NCBI GenBank assembly: GCA_002700365.1
Contig: PADB01000012.1
Location: 558,001 to 622,000 of the forward strand
Reading direction: 5' to 3'
Length of the DNA: 64,000 bases
Source of the DNA: Kordiimonas sp.
GTDB taxonomy: Bacteria; Pseudomonadota; Alphaproteobacteria; Sphingomonadales; Emcibacteraceae
The notes below the pieces were generated by a model. That model did not search any database and had not been told where the DNA came from. It saw only the letters and a program-made list of their open reading frames with translations. Each line of letters opens with the position of its first letter. The stretch's first letter is position 1. Positions 1 through 10,301 of the stretch are shown here, in pieces. The position numbers and the translations under genes were made by a program.

Positions 1-649
1 ACAAAGCAGCCAGTAACGTAATCCCAAGCAGGGCTGGTAGAACATATTCGCGACGCACGCCAATGCGCTTAAAGGAGAATGTCGGAATACTGCTGATTGT
101 CAGGAAGGAAATCAGTGCTAAATGTACGGCACATAACACGGGGCTACGCAAGAACTCTGCGTCTATTTCAAAAGATAGGATAAGCGGCCATAAGGCCAAG
201 GCCGCAGCAGCTGGCATTGGTACACCAACAAAATAATCTGACCCAGGTTTGCGTTCATGGTCCCCGTCAATAGCCGTATTAAAACGTGCCAGGCGCAGGG
301 CACTACAGATAATAAATATCAACGCCATGACCCACCCCATGCCGCCGATTGTCTCTAAAGTCCACATATACAAAACCAGCGCGGGGGCAACACCAAAACT
401 AACCACATCCGACAATGAATCTAATTCAGCCCCGAATTTTGTTGCCCCTTTTAATAAACGGGCCACACGCCCATCAAGGCCATCAAAAATCCCCGCCACC
501 AGAATGGCTGCAACGGATGCTTCCCAGCGCCCCTCCATGGCAAAGCGAATAGCAGACATACCTGCGCATAAAGCCAGTACCGTCAGTACATTGGGTGCTA
601 AACTCCGGGCTGGCAACACTGGAAAACGGTATGAGCGTGGTGTCTTCAT
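1..649 (-). CDS. pssA: CDP-diacylglycerol-serine O-phosphatidyltransferase, 3' end cut by window edge
   Basis: Integral membrane enzyme that joins CDP-diacylglycerol and L-serine to give phosphatidylserine, the first committed step to phosphatidylethanolamine. I translated the minus strand from the ATG at 649; the frame stays open to base 1, so the C-terminus is missing. The CDP-alcohol phosphatidyltransferase signature DG-x2-AR-x8-G-x3-D-x3-D is complete (DGRVAR, then G-AEL-D-SLS-D), about residues 55-80. Hydrophobic membrane segments follow it. The next enzyme of the pathway, psd, lies immediately upstream (ends at 674), so the two are very probably one operon. A plus-strand open frame at 249-656 is its antisense shadow. 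Confidence 0.93.
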   Translation of the reverse strand, partial: MKTPRSYRFPVLPARSLAPNVLTVLALCAGMSAIRFAMEGRWEASVAAILVAGIFDGLDGRVARLLKGATKFGAELDSLSDVVSFGVAPALVLYMWTLETIGGMGWVMALIFIICSALRLARFNTAIDGDHERKPGSDYFVGVPMPAAAALALWPLILSFEIDAEFLRSPVLCAVHLALISFLTISSIPTFSFKRIGVRREYVLPALLGITLLAAL

Positions 650-673
650 ATTCTGACCTATAGTCATAATCCT

Positions 674-1369
674 TTAGCGAATGATGCCTTCTCTGGGGGG
701 AGCCTCACTACCATCCAAAGCAATAACCGTCTCACCGGCGATGGCTTTTTGTCCCACGCATACAATCGGGGTCATCCCCTCGTCCAAATATACATCAACA
801 CGACTACCAAACCGGATCAGGCCGAAACGTTCGCCCGCCTCTACCGGCTGATCATCAGACAGCCAACATAATATCCGACGTGCAACCAGGCCTGCTATTT
901 GTACAAAGGCAACGTCTTTACCGCTTTGCGTTGTCATGCGAACGGCCTGACGTTCATTATCAATGCTTGCTTTTTCCAACGATGCATTGAGAAATAGGCC
1001 CGGGGTATAAACCAGTTTTGTTACTGTCCCCGCAATAGGAATGCGATTTACATGAACATCAAAGACATTCATAAAAATACTGATCCGCATACGGGCAGCT
1101 TCTCCCATTTCTAACTCTGCTGGCGGCACAGCCAACCCTACGCTCTGCACCAACCCGTCCGCAGGACTTATCATTAGGTCGTCCTGGGTCGGTGTTACCC
1201 GGTCCGGATCACGGAAAAAATAGGCACACCACAGTGTTAAAATCACGCCAACCCACGCAAATGGTGTCCAGCCCAATAAAAAGAGCCCTAATGTGACAAG
1301 GGCAAATACAAATATGAATTTATGACCTTCACGGTGGATGGGCACAAAAATACTGGTGATCGTTTCCAT
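674..1369 (-). CDS. psd: Phosphatidylserine decarboxylase proenzyme
   Basis: Decarboxylates phosphatidylserine to phosphatidylethanolamine using a pyruvoyl group made by self-cleavage. The 231-residue protein has the size of the short alphaproteobacterial form. An N-terminal membrane hairpin lies at about residues 18-52. The motif MISPADG is at 66-72, the His-containing segment [11 protein letters not shown] at about 101-111, and the self-cleavage site FGSR at 187-190, where Ser189 should become the pyruvoyl group. pssA follows 24 bases downstream on the same strand, so both steps of phosphatidylethanolamine synthesis sit together. Confidence 0.95.
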   Translation of the reverse strand: METITSIFVPIHREGHKFIFVFALVTLGLFLLGWTPFAWVGVILTLWCAYFFRDPDRVTPTQDDLMISPADGLVQSVGLAVPPAELEMGEAARMRISIFMNVFDVHVNRIPIAGTVTKLVYTPGLFLNASLEKASIDNERQAVRMTTQSGKDVAFVQIAGLVARRILCWLSDDQPVEAGERFGLIRFGSRVDVYLDEGMTPIVCVGQKAIAGETVIALDGSEAPPREGIIR

Positions 1370-1444
1370 TAATGGACCTCGGTTTACTCAATGCCTAATG
1401 CGCAGAAAAATATAATCTTCTTCTACCCGCCCTGCGCCGTTCTA

Positions 1445-3331
1445 TCAAACCTTTTTGGGCGTATCTTCCACGACAGTTTGCGGCATAGCATTTTCCAGGT
1501 CCGCAAGATGCTCACGCATAACAGCAGCTTCCTGTTGTTTTTTCCACATGGCCGCGTATTTTCCATCCAATGCCAATAACGCCTGATGCTTGCCGCGTTC
1601 AACCACTTGCCCTTTTTCCAGTACAAGTATTTCATTCGCATCCACCACAGTTGACAGTCGGTGCGCAATGACCAATGACGTTCTTTCCTTTGCGATGGAT
1701 TTAAGGGAAGATTGTATCTCTCGTTCCGTATGGGTGTCCAATGCGGATGTTGCTTCATCCAACAATAGAATACCTGGATTCTTCAATATGGTTCGGGCAA
1801 TGGCGACTCGTTGTTTTTCGCCTCCCGACAATTTCAGTCCCCGTTCTCCGACCATGGTCTCATATTGATCGGGTAATTGAGCCACAAATTCATGTATGTG
1901 CGCCATCTTGGCCGCACTTATTACTTCTTCATCGCTCGCATCGGGACGGCCATAGCGGATATTGTACATTATCGTATCGTTGAACAGCACTGTATCCTGA
2001 GGCACGATACCAATTGCCTGACGTAAGCTTGCCTGTGTGATATCACGGATATCCTGTCCATCCACCATGACCCGGCCGGCAGCAATATCATAAAAACGAT
2101 ACAGAATACGTGAGATTGTTGATTTCCCGGCCCCGCTCGCACCAACAATAGCCGTCATCGTACCTGCCGGGACTGTAAACGAAATATCTTTCAGAATCTG
2201 GCGATCTTTATCATAAAAGAAGTCCACATTCTCAAAACGCACCTCTGCGCCGCGCAGTTCCAGATCCGGAGCAGCTGCTTTATCCTCAACTTCTTCTTTT
2301 TGTTCCAACAGGGTGAACATTTTTTCCATATCCACCAGTGACTGTTTAATTTCGCGATAGACAAACCCTAAAAAATTTAAGGGCATATAAATTTGTATCA
2401 GCAGTGCGTTTGCTAATACAAAGTCCCCTATCGTCAACTGGCCTGTGGCAATTTCTGATGCCGCCATCAACATCACGGTAATCAAACCAACAGAAATTAT
2501 AAGCCCCTGTCCAATGTTTAAAAACGCCAGCGACGTCTGGCTTTTTATACCCGCTTCTTCATAGCGGCGCATGGCACTGTTAAAACGACTAACCTCGTGA
2601 TGCTCGTTATTAAAATATTTTACCGTCTCAAAATTAATCAAACTGTCGATGGCTTTGGTATTCGCTTCGTTATCCTCTCTGTTCATTTCCCGACGATATT
2701 TCAAACGCCAGTCCGTCACCTTAACTGTAAATAAGATATAGCCACTCAAAGAAACAAACGTCACAACAGCATACAAAACACCAAAATTAATCCAGAAGGC
2801 CACAGAAATAATCACCAGCTCCAATAGAGTTGGCAAGATATTGAACAACATGAACCGCAGAAGAAAATCAATACCCTTGGTCCCGCGCTCGATCACTCGG
2901 CTCAAACCCCCGGTCTGACGTTCCAGATGAAATCTCAGAGAAAGTTTATGTAAATGGTCAAAAACATTGATGGCAACTTCACGTAACGCATTTAACCCTA
3001 CACGCACGAAAACCGCATCACGCAATTCGCCAAAGGCCTGCGAAAGAACCCGCGCAATACCATAGGCAACGATCAATCCAACAGGCACGGCAATTGCTGT
3101 GGTGACGGCATCTAATTGTGGGGAAGGACTCAGCGCATTAACCGCATCCTTGAATAAAAACGGTACATAAACACCAATGACCTTTGCCAGCACCAGTAAT
3201 GTCAAAGAAATAACCACGCGCGCCTTCAGGTCTGATCGCCCGTGCGGCCACAGATAAGGGGCTAATGCGCGGATTGTTTGCCAGTGATTGTACTCACTAT
3301 CATGATCGGCATCGGCTTCTAATGATCTCAT
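1445..3331 (-). CDS. Atm1-type ABC transporter, fused permease and ATPase
   Basis: Half-size ABC exporter of 628 residues, expected to work as a homodimer in the inner membrane. Residues about 30-330 form the six-helix exporter domain. The ATPase domain follows with Walker A GASGAGKST, the signature LSGGEKQR and Walker B ILLLDEATSALD, then the switch histidine in VIAHRLST. The N-terminal part (HWQTIRALAPYLWPHG) and overall length match the Atm1/HMT1-like family, which exports glutathione-linked sulphur or metal compounds in mitochondria and alphaproteobacteria. That substrate is family knowledge; nothing local confirms it. The gene ends 76 bases before psd starts and could share its transcript. 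Confidence 0.88.
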   Translation of the reverse strand: MRSLEADADHDSEYNHWQTIRALAPYLWPHGRSDLKARVVISLTLLVLAKVIGVYVPFLFKDAVNALSPSPQLDAVTTAIAVPVGLIVAYGIARVLSQAFGELRDAVFVRVGLNALREVAINVFDHLHKLSLRFHLERQTGGLSRVIERGTKGIDFLLRFMLFNILPTLLELVIISVAFWINFGVLYAVVTFVSLSGYILFTVKVTDWRLKYRREMNREDNEANTKAIDSLINFETVKYFNNEHHEVSRFNSAMRRYEEAGIKSQTSLAFLNIGQGLIISVGLITVMLMAASEIATGQLTIGDFVLANALLIQIYMPLNFLGFVYREIKQSLVDMEKMFTLLEQKEEVEDKAAAPDLELRGAEVRFENVDFFYDKDRQILKDISFTVPAGTMTAIVGASGAGKSTISRILYRFYDIAAGRVMVDGQDIRDITQASLRQAIGIVPQDTVLFNDTIMYNIRYGRPDASDEEVISAAKMAHIHEFVAQLPDQYETMVGERGLKLSGGEKQRVAIARTILKNPGILLLDEATSALDTHTEREIQSSLKSIAKERTSLVIAHRLSTVVDANEILVLEKGQVVERGKHQALLALDGKYAAMWKKQQEAAVMREHLADLENAMPQTVVEDTPKKV

Positions 3332-3467
3332 TTTTTGCCTTTAAATATTATCCCGCAAAGCATTCTTTTCTTTATTATGATGTGCCTTAATTTTACGTAA
3401 TTTTAAGATGCCTTAGGTAACGTCAAATACATTCATTTATCTATAGTATTATCCGTTCTGAGGACGT

Positions 3468-3899
3468 ATGGCGACAAGTTATTATAAACTCGACACGATT
3501 CTTCGTGATGCCCGTAAAAGCCTCACGGAAACGGTCAAGAGTCCACCCTTTACATTGGATTTTATTTGGCAGAACCAATCTGTATACGCCGAATTCCGTC
3601 CCACAGATGACCCCGATCATGCCTTGCTAGATCTAAAAGTAGCCCTGGGGCCTCTACCCTACCGTGCAGAAAATGCACCATTACGCTTTCGTCTAAAACG
3701 ATTATTACTTAATCCTGCCTTAACGGACGATGGCCATTACCGTTGTAGCAACGATAACACTGTAATCTATCGCTGCCAGACAAAGGTCGAAAACCCAAAG
3801 TCCATAGGCGAAGTCATTCGAAGTATTTTGATTACACTTTACGCAACAAAAGAAAAAACATTAGACTTAATCGCAGAAACGGTTGCAGGACCCGTGTGA
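3468..3899 (+). CDS. Conserved-looking hypothetical protein, 143 residues
   Basis: Not recognised. A soluble, mixed-charge protein without signal peptide or membrane segment. It has two cysteines (YRCSND and YRCQTK) about 15 residues apart and a C-terminal helix rich in Ile/Leu/Thr. The ATG at 3468 follows the GAGG of 'tctgaggacgt' at about 7 bases. It is transcribed away from the ABC transporter across a 136-base AT-rich gap, which must hold both promoters. The convergent LysM gene ends 46 bases beyond its stop. Codon use resembles the neighbours, so I take it as a real gene; no function can be given. Confidence 0.7.
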   Translation: MATSYYKLDTILRDARKSLTETVKSPPFTLDFIWQNQSVYAEFRPTDDPDHALLDLKVALGPLPYRAENAPLRFRLKRLLLNPALTDDGHYRCSNDNTVIYRCQTKVENPKSIGEVIRSILITLYATKEKTLDLIAETVAGPV

Positions 3900-3945
3900 T
3901 TAAGTCTTTTTATTTCAGGCGCATAATTTAGGATTTTGCGTCTCA

Positions 3946-5025
3946 TTACAATTCAGGTTTGCGCGGCAAAGCAAATTTTTGACCAGGGAAGATCAGGTCC
4001 GGATCACGGATTGCCTCTCTGTTTGCCCCAAAAATCAAAGTATAATGAAATCCCGACCCGTATAGTTTTCTTGCAATCTGCCACAAACTATTTCCCGGGT
4101 TTACAACGATATGGCCTTCCACCTGTGACGGATCAATCACCTCACCACGATTAAATCGCTGCTCGATCCGTAGTTGCACATCATCATTATCGATTAATTG
4201 ATCCAGGCGTATTACGTGTTCACCTTTTGTAATCGCCACTCCTAATGGCAAAGACCAATACCCCTTATCATTGCTCACGGTCTCGCCCAGGTAATCATTG
4301 TCCAGATAGATGCGAATAGTGGAGCCAGCCAACGCCTTTCCGCTTGCTATTGCATTACCGTCCTGATCGTATTCCAAAGTTTCTAGCGCAAGACCACCAG
4401 TAAGATCACCAATTTCCGCAAATTTAGGTTTTTGCAACAGACGACTTGGCCCCTTGCCCGACCGTGGTGTCAAAAGGGCGACAACTCCCTCGGTCTCATC
4501 ATTTACAAAACGCTCTTCATCCCGCGCTGGTACAGCCACAACGACAATGTCCTTAGACAACACCACATCATGCCCAGATAACTGTGACCGAAGGCTCAAT
4601 TCCGTAGGGCCGCTCGGCAGCGGTTCTTCAAATAATAAAACCCACTCACCATTACGGTCAGCGACGGCTTGCCCGATCAGTTTTTCCCACGCATAAACAA
4701 AAACATCGCTGTTCGGTGCCGCACGGCCTGCGATAACCCCGGTCCCATTTCGGCTTACACGCACGACATCAAAACTTGGCAGGATAACCGTCACTTCCTG
4801 TGCCCCGGGCACTTCAGGAATAACTTCTTCCGTCACAAATTCTCTTGTCGCTGCCGTTTCTTTAGCCAATTGCTGCAATGGGGTCGTTCCATCCGCAAAG
4901 AACAGCACCCAAATAACAGCGACAACAGCCACAAACACCAATAAAGCCAGACTTAATTTTAAGCCTTTGTCATTACCTTTTGGGGGGTGTGCGCGTGTGC
5001 CTTCCGGCGGCAAAGCATTCAACAC
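3946..5025 (-). CDS. Membrane-anchored LysM-domain protein
   Basis: One hydrophobic segment near the N-terminus (LKLSLALLVFVAVVAVIWVL) anchors a periplasmic portion. That portion has two Ig-like or carboxypeptidase-regulatory-like stretches (VIAGRAAPNSDVFVY and ASGKALAGSTIRIYLDN) and ends in a LysM peptidoglycan-binding domain (NPGNSLWQIARKLYGSG to FPGQKFALP). This matches an alphaproteobacterial family of LysM proteins of unknown exact role. The frame has no ATG near its start. I chose the GTG at 5025, which has GGA about 6 bases upstream; a TTG at 5058 would add 11 residues and has no ribosome site. It diverges from the LOG gene. Confidence 0.82.
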   Translation of the reverse strand: MLNALPPEGTRAHPPKGNDKGLKLSLALLVFVAVVAVIWVLFFADGTTPLQQLAKETAATREFVTEEVIPEVPGAQEVTVILPSFDVVRVSRNGTGVIAGRAAPNSDVFVYAWEKLIGQAVADRNGEWVLLFEEPLPSGPTELSLRSQLSGHDVVLSKDIVVVAVPARDEERFVNDETEGVVALLTPRSGKGPSRLLQKPKFAEIGDLTGGLALETLEYDQDGNAIASGKALAGSTIRIYLDNDYLGETVSNDKGYWSLPLGVAITKGEHVIRLDQLIDNDDVQLRIEQRFNRGEVIDPSQVEGHIVVNPGNSLWQIARKLYGSGFHYTLIFGANREAIRDPDLIFPGQKFALPRKPEL

Positions 5026-5274
5026 AATTAATCCATTCCGAACCAGACCGTTTCTCAAACAGTATGAGAAAATAAGTTATACCAGCTTAAATCATAAAAA
5101 ACATTGTCATAAGGACTTAACACATTTCTTTTACCTTTCACGCAAAAGAAAATAAGCTTCTTATATGAACTGAGCCCGTTAAGCTCATACAATGAGAATT
5201 TGGCAATAATTTGACTTTTTTCTTAATAAAGTGACAAGCTAAAAAAAATCCTACCATTGTCCAAAGAGCATTGA

Positions 5275-5895
5275 ATGACTACAACAACACCCAAATCAGC
5301 CCACCATCCCGCCACACGCATAAACTCTATTTGCGTTTACTGTGGCTCAAAAGTTGGAAACGAACCAAAATTTCAGAAGCTTGCCGCGACACTTGGCACT
5401 ACATTAGCACAAAACAATATCCGTCTTGTCTATGGCGGTGGCAGTATCGGTCTGATGGGCATTATTGCGCGAGCAACACTCTCTGCCGGAGGCAACGTCA
5501 CGGGTGTTATCCCCGGGCATCTTGATCGTGTTGAAATCAGTCAGGATGGCTTAACGGAACTTCATGTCGTTCCCAATATGCATATCCGCAAACGCAAGAT
5601 GTTTGATCTATCCGATGCCTTTGTCATTCTCCCCGGCAGTATTGGCACTTTGGATGAAACCATTGAAGTCATCACATGGGCGCAATTAAACCTCCATGAC
5701 AAACCAATCATACTCGTCAATGTGGATAACTACTGGCAGCCTTTCCTTGATTTGCTGGAACATATTATCGGAAAAGGCTTTATGACGGAGAGTACATTGG
5801 ACCTTTTTCATGTGATAAATGATATCGAAACGTTGTTACCAACACTGAATACGCTTCCTTCCCCCCAAATAGATCCTAAAAATACACTTTTTTAG
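5275..5895 (+). CDS. LOG-family nucleotide 5'-monophosphate nucleosidase (TIGR00730)
   Basis: A 206-residue Rossmann-like protein of the LOG / TIGR00730 family, whose members hydrolyse cytokinin ribotides or other nucleoside monophosphates to base and ribose phosphate. The start ICVYCGSKVGNEP (about residues 19-31), the phosphate loop VYGGGSIGLMG (53-63) and the acidic helix are typical. The family signature PGGxGTxxE appears here as PGSIGTLDE, a Gly-to-Ser change in the second glycine, with the catalytic Glu kept. About 20 residues precede the usual family start. The bacterial role is probably salvage or detoxification, not hormone production. icd follows after 147 bases with its own ribosome site. 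Confidence 0.88.
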   Translation: MTTTTPKSAHHPATRINSICVYCGSKVGNEPKFQKLAATLGTTLAQNNIRLVYGGGSIGLMGIIARATLSAGGNVTGVIPGHLDRVEISQDGLTELHVVPNMHIRKRKMFDLSDAFVILPGSIGTLDETIEVITWAQLNLHDKPIILVNVDNYWQPFLDLLEHIIGKGFMTESTLDLFHVINDIETLLPTLNTLPSPQIDPKNTLF

Positions 5896-6042
5896 CATTT
5901 TTCCACCTTTGGGGGGGTTCACCTTAGCAGTCTACAGTGCTACTTTGCGGACGTTTAATCATCCTTGTTTTGCCACGGCGGCAGAACATCACAGCAAGAA
6001 AAATCTTGCGCAGTAGCTTCCACGCATTGTTAAGGGAATATG

Positions 6043-7263
6043 ATGGCGAAGATAAAAGTACAAAACCCAATCGTCGAACTCGACGGCGATGAAATGACAC
6101 GGATCATCTGGTCCTGGATTAAAGAGAAACTCATTCTTGAATATCTGGACGTAGATCTAAAATACTACGACTTGGGAATTGAAGCCCGCGACGCGACAGA
6201 TGACCAGATCACAGTAGATTCCGCAAACGCCATTAAAAAATACGGCGTAGGTGTTAAATGTGCGACCATTACACCTGACGAACAGCGCGTAGAAGAATTC
6301 GATCTGAAACGCATGTATCGTTCACCAAACGGCACCATCCGTAACATCCTGGGCGGCACCGTTTTCCGTGAGCCGATCACCTGCAGCAACATTCCACGTC
6401 TGGTGCCGGGCTGGACAGACCCGATTGTTATCGGCCGTCACGCTTTTGGTGACCAGTACCGCGCCACGGACTTTTTGGTGCCAGGTGCAGGTAAACTCTC
6501 AATGAAATTCGAACCAGAAGATGGCGGTGAAGCTATCGAACGTGAAATCTTTGATTTCCCGGCTGCTGGTGTTGCTATGGGCATGTACAACCTTGACGAA
6601 AGCATCCGTGATTTCGCCCGCGCTTGTATGAACTACGGTCTGGACCGTCGCTGGCCTGTATACCTGTCCACAAAGAACACTATCCTGAAAGCATATGACG
6701 GTCGCTTCAAAGACCTGTTCCAGGAAGTGTTCGAAACAGAATTCGAAGCTCAATTCAAAGATGCTGGAATTAGCTATGAGCACCGTCTGATTGATGACAT
6801 GGTTGCTTGTGCCCTCAAATGGAGCGGTCAATTCATCTGGGCCTGTAAGAACTATGATGGTGACGTACAGTCCGATACAGTTGCACAGGGCTTTGGTTCC
6901 CTAGGCCTGATGACATCTGTTCTGATGACTCCAGACGGAAAAACAGTAGAAGCTGAAGCGGCTCACGGTACAGTGACACGTCACTTCCGTCAGCACCAAG
7001 AGGGTAAAGAGACATCGACAAACCCAATCGCTTCTATCTTCGCATGGACACGTGGTCTGAAATTCCGCGGTAAAATGGACGAAACCCCAGATGTCGTGAA
7101 ATTCGCTGAAACTCTGGAAAAAGTTTGTGTTGATACTGTTGAAAGCGGCTTCATGACCAAAGATCTCGCCTTATTGGTTGGCCCAGATCAAGCATGGCTG
7201 ACATCCAAACAGTTCTTCGACAAGGTTGACCAGAACCTGCAGACAGCAATGTCTAACTGGTAG
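6043..7263 (+). CDS. icd: NADP-dependent isocitrate dehydrogenase
   Basis: Oxidative decarboxylation of isocitrate to 2-oxoglutarate in the citric acid cycle, producing NADPH. The protein (406 residues from the second of two tandem ATGs) belongs to the homodimeric eukaryote-like class common in alphaproteobacteria. It has [13 protein letters not shown] at the N-terminus, the substrate segment [17 protein letters not shown], and AAHGTVTRH followed by [11 protein letters not shown] near the C-terminus. I prefer the ATG at 6043 because AGGGA then lies about 5 bases away; from 6040 it would be only 2. Codon use is smoother and more C-rich than in neighbouring genes, as in a highly expressed gene. 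A strong terminator follows. Confidence 0.97.
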   Translation: MAKIKVQNPIVELDGDEMTRIIWSWIKEKLILEYLDVDLKYYDLGIEARDATDDQITVDSANAIKKYGVGVKCATITPDEQRVEEFDLKRMYRSPNGTIRNILGGTVFREPITCSNIPRLVPGWTDPIVIGRHAFGDQYRATDFLVPGAGKLSMKFEPEDGGEAIEREIFDFPAAGVAMGMYNLDESIRDFARACMNYGLDRRWPVYLSTKNTILKAYDGRFKDLFQEVFETEFEAQFKDAGISYEHRLIDDMVACALKWSGQFIWACKNYDGDVQSDTVAQGFGSLGLMTSVLMTPDGKTVEAEAAHGTVTRHFRQHQEGKETSTNPIASIFAWTRGLKFRGKMDETPDVVKFAETLEKVCVDTVESGFMTKDLALLVGPDQAWLTSKQFFDKVDQNLQTAMSNW

Positions 7264-7285
7264 GGCTTAACGTCGTAACCAATAT

Positions 7286-7320
7286 AAAACGGCCTGGGTT
7301 TGCACCCTGGCCGTTTTTTT
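7286..7320 (+). terminator. Rho-independent terminator of icd
   Basis: The stem AAAACGGCC-T-GGG pairs with CCC-T-GGCCGTTTT (one T:T mismatch) around the loop TTTGCA, followed by a run of seven T. It begins 22 bases after the icd stop. Confidence 0.93.
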
Positions 7321-7387
7321 ATTGTCCTGATTAGAGTGCTCACTGACAGAACATCATCCAGCCTGCGGAGCTTAAATCATTTTCTTT

Positions 7388-10060
7388 TTAGGAAGCCAAT
7401 GCGGCTTTCACAGCCTCAATCGCGGCCGGGGCGTTGGCGCCATCCGGCCCACCCGCCTGTGCCATATCCGGGCGACCACCACCACCCTTGCCGCCTACAG
7501 CCGGCACCGCCGCACGGATCAGATCCACAGCACTGATCTGTTCTTTCAGATCATCGGTTACGGCAATCAGAATGGCGGCTTTACCGTCATTCACGGCCAC
7601 AAAGGTCACCACACCAGATGTCAGGGACTTCTTCGCCTCATCCGCCAGACCTCGCAGATCCTTACCTGACACACCATCCAGTACTTGGCCCAGGAAGTTG
7701 ATATCACCTACTTTTTCAGCTGAACTTGCCTGACCACCACTGGCACCGCCGCCCATGGCCAGCTGCTTGCGCATATCACTATTTTCTTTTTCTAAGGCCT
7801 TGCGATCGTCTATTAAAGTCTTCAGACGCTCTGCCAATTGTGTTGGTGTTGTCTTTAACAATGCTGTCGCATCAGCAAGGTGGCGGGACTGCTCAACCAT
7901 ATAAGACAGAGCTGCATCACCTGTCAGGGCCTCAATTCGGCGCACCCCGGCAGAAACTGCGCTCTCTCCGATAATCTTAAAGAAACCGATATCTCCAGTA
8001 CGGGCCGCATGGGTCCCGCCACAAAGTTCAACGGAATAATCAAGCGTATCCTGCACTCTGACATCTGCGGCCAATGTGCCCCCCAATGAAACCACACGGA
8101 CTTCATCTCCATATTTTTCACCAAACAGGGCCATGGCACCGGCCTCAATTGCCTCATCAGGTGACATAAGGCGTGTGACCACGTCACTATTATCGCGAAC
8201 AATACGATTTACATCAGCTTCCACTTGTTCAATTTCTTGCACGGTCAGGGCTTTAGGGTGACTAATATCAAAGCGCAAACGCTCTGCGGCGACTAATGAC
8301 CCCTTTTGCGTAACATGCTCCCCTAAAGCGCGACGTAAAGCCTCATGTAAAATATGTGTGGCAGTATGGTTAGCGCGCAGCTGATTACGTCTTTCAATGT
8401 CTACGGACATATTTAAGACATCACCCGTATTGCAAGAACCGCTTTCAACTATCCCCTGATGCACATGTAATGCCCCCAGTTTCTTCTGGGTGTCTGTAAT
8501 CTTTATCCGTCCACCATCCGGGCATTGCAAAACACCCGTATCGCCAGCCTGGCCACCAGACTCACCATAAAAAGGAGTCTGATTAGTCAACACAGAGACT
8601 TCATCCCCTTCCTTTGCAGAAGACACAACTTCACCATCAACAATCAGTGCCTGCACTACACCATCCGCTGTCGTGGCGCCATAGCCCACAAATTCAGTCG
8701 CGCCGTGTTGATCGCGAAGTTCATACCAAACAGTTTCAGTAGCAGCTTCACCGGATCCCGCCCATGACGCACGGGCCTTGGCCTTCTGTTCTTCCATCGC
8801 TGCATTAAAACCATTCACATCGACGCTACGTCCCTGCGCACGCAACGCATCCTGTGTCAAATCTAACGGGAAACCATAGGTGTCATATAACTTAAAGGCC
8901 ACATCACCGGGCAATTCCTGACCTGATGCCAAACTCTCCAATTCATCATCAAGCAACCGCAGTCCCTTATCCAATGTCTTCTTGAAACGGGTCTCTTCCA
9001 GTTTCAACATTTCAGTCATCAATGCTTCCGCACGATGTAATTCAGGATAGGCTTCCCCCATTTTGCTGATCAATGTGGGGACCAGTTGATACATCAAAGG
9101 CTCACGACAGCCTATCATATGCGCATGGCGCATCGCCCTGCGCATGATACGGCGCAAAACGTAACCACGCCCTTCGTTGGACGGCATCACACCATCCGCC
9201 AATAAAAAGCAACTTGAACGCAAATGGTCGGCAATAACACGGTGTGAAACATTATGCTCCCCATCCGCCTTGACATGGCTAAAGTCTGCCGAGGCTTCGA
9301 TCAATGTACGGAACAAGTCCGTCTCATAATTATCGTGCGTCCCCTGCATCACCGCGGTAATACGCTCTAAACCCATACCCGTATCAATACAGGGTTTCGG
9401 CAGCTCCAGGCGTTTACCTCCCGCCTGCTGATCATATTGCATAAAGACAAGGTTCCAGATTTCTACAAACCGGTCGCCGTCTTCTTCTGGTGTGCCCGGA
9501 GGACCACCCCAGATATGTTCACCGTGATCATAGAAGATTTCAGAACAGGGACCACATGGCCCTGTATCCCCCATAGACCAGAAATTATCAGAGGTCGCGA
9601 TTCGCACAATTCGCTCTTCCGGCAATCCCGCAATTTTGCGCCATAAATCATAGGCTACATCATCATCATGATAGACGGTCACCGTCAGTCTGTCTTTGTT
9701 CAGGCCAAATTCACCATGGACCAGGTCCCAGGCCATTTTAATGGCCTCTTCCTTGAAATAGTCCCCAAAAGAAAAATTCCCGAGCATCTCAAAAAACGTA
9801 TGATGGCGTGCCGTATAACCTACGTTATCCAGGTCATTATGTTTCCCCCCTGCCCGTACACATTTCTGGCTTGAAGCAGCACGGCTATAATCGCGCGTCT
9901 CCATGCCCGTAAACACATTTTTGAACGGGACCATGCCTGCATTGGTAAACATCAATGTCGGATCATTATGTGGCACCAAAGGGCTGCTGCTGACAACGCT
10001 GTGGTTGTGCTTGGCAAAAAAATCCAAAAAACTACGACGGATTTCATTGGTGGTTTTCAT
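7388..10060 (-). CDS. alaS: Alanyl-tRNA synthetase
   Basis: Class II synthetase that charges tRNA-Ala and edits mischarged Ser/Gly. At 890 residues it has full family length. The N-terminal catalytic core starts [16 protein letters not shown] and includes the motif 2 region ([15 protein letters not shown]). The editing domain has [13 protein letters not shown] and, near residue 670, CGGTHA, the two halves of the zinc-type editing site. The C-terminal Gly-rich tail [16 protein letters not shown] is the C-Ala domain. I start at the ATG at 10060 ([11 protein letters not shown]), with AGGA 11 bases upstream; the frame is open for 12 more codons without a better start. recA lies upstream on the same strand, separated by its own terminator. 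Confidence 0.96.
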   Translation of the reverse strand: MKTTNEIRRSFLDFFAKHNHSVVSSSPLVPHNDPTLMFTNAGMVPFKNVFTGMETRDYSRAASSQKCVRAGGKHNDLDNVGYTARHHTFFEMLGNFSFGDYFKEEAIKMAWDLVHGEFGLNKDRLTVTVYHDDDVAYDLWRKIAGLPEERIVRIATSDNFWSMGDTGPCGPCSEIFYDHGEHIWGGPPGTPEEDGDRFVEIWNLVFMQYDQQAGGKRLELPKPCIDTGMGLERITAVMQGTHDNYETDLFRTLIEASADFSHVKADGEHNVSHRVIADHLRSSCFLLADGVMPSNEGRGYVLRRIMRRAMRHAHMIGCREPLMYQLVPTLISKMGEAYPELHRAEALMTEMLKLEETRFKKTLDKGLRLLDDELESLASGQELPGDVAFKLYDTYGFPLDLTQDALRAQGRSVDVNGFNAAMEEQKAKARASWAGSGEAATETVWYELRDQHGATEFVGYGATTADGVVQALIVDGEVVSSAKEGDEVSVLTNQTPFYGESGGQAGDTGVLQCPDGGRIKITDTQKKLGALHVHQGIVESGSCNTGDVLNMSVDIERRNQLRANHTATHILHEALRRALGEHVTQKGSLVAAERLRFDISHPKALTVQEIEQVEADVNRIVRDNSDVVTRLMSPDEAIEAGAMALFGEKYGDEVRVVSLGGTLAADVRVQDTLDYSVELCGGTHAARTGDIGFFKIIGESAVSAGVRRIEALTGDAALSYMVEQSRHLADATALLKTTPTQLAERLKTLIDDRKALEKENSDMRKQLAMGGGASGGQASSAEKVGDINFLGQVLDGVSGKDLRGLADEAKKSLTSGVVTFVAVNDGKAAILIAVTDDLKEQISAVDLIRAAVPAVGGKGGGGRPDMAQAGGPDGANAPAAIEAVKAALAS

Positions 10061-10250
10061 CTTAACAATCCTGCATATTGCCTGGTCGCAACCCAATTAA
10101 ACAAAATACTTACGCCTGCAAATGCAAGGCCCATCATACATCACGGATAGAATATCCTTCGGCTGTTTTAGCCCCTCTCCATGGTCCTGTCTAGCCTAGA
10201 GGCAACAAAGCACAATCTATAATAATCTTTGAGCAGCAATGATATAAACA

Positions 10251-10283
10251 AAAAAGCGACACCTCGATAAGATGCCGCTTTTT
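10251..10283 (-). terminator. Rho-independent terminator of recA
   Basis: Read on the minus strand, AAAAAGCGGCATC pairs with GGTGTCGCTTTTT (two G-T wobbles) around the loop TTATCGA and ends in a T run. It lies 19 bases after the recA stop. Confidence 0.88.
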
Positions 10284-10301
10284 AACATTATAACATAAGG
10301 C

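Noticed and set aside
249-656. Plus-strand open frame of 135 codons
   Set aside because: It lies antisense to pssA, whose translation shows the full CDP-alcohol phosphatidyltransferase signature; the plus-strand product has no recognisable pattern.
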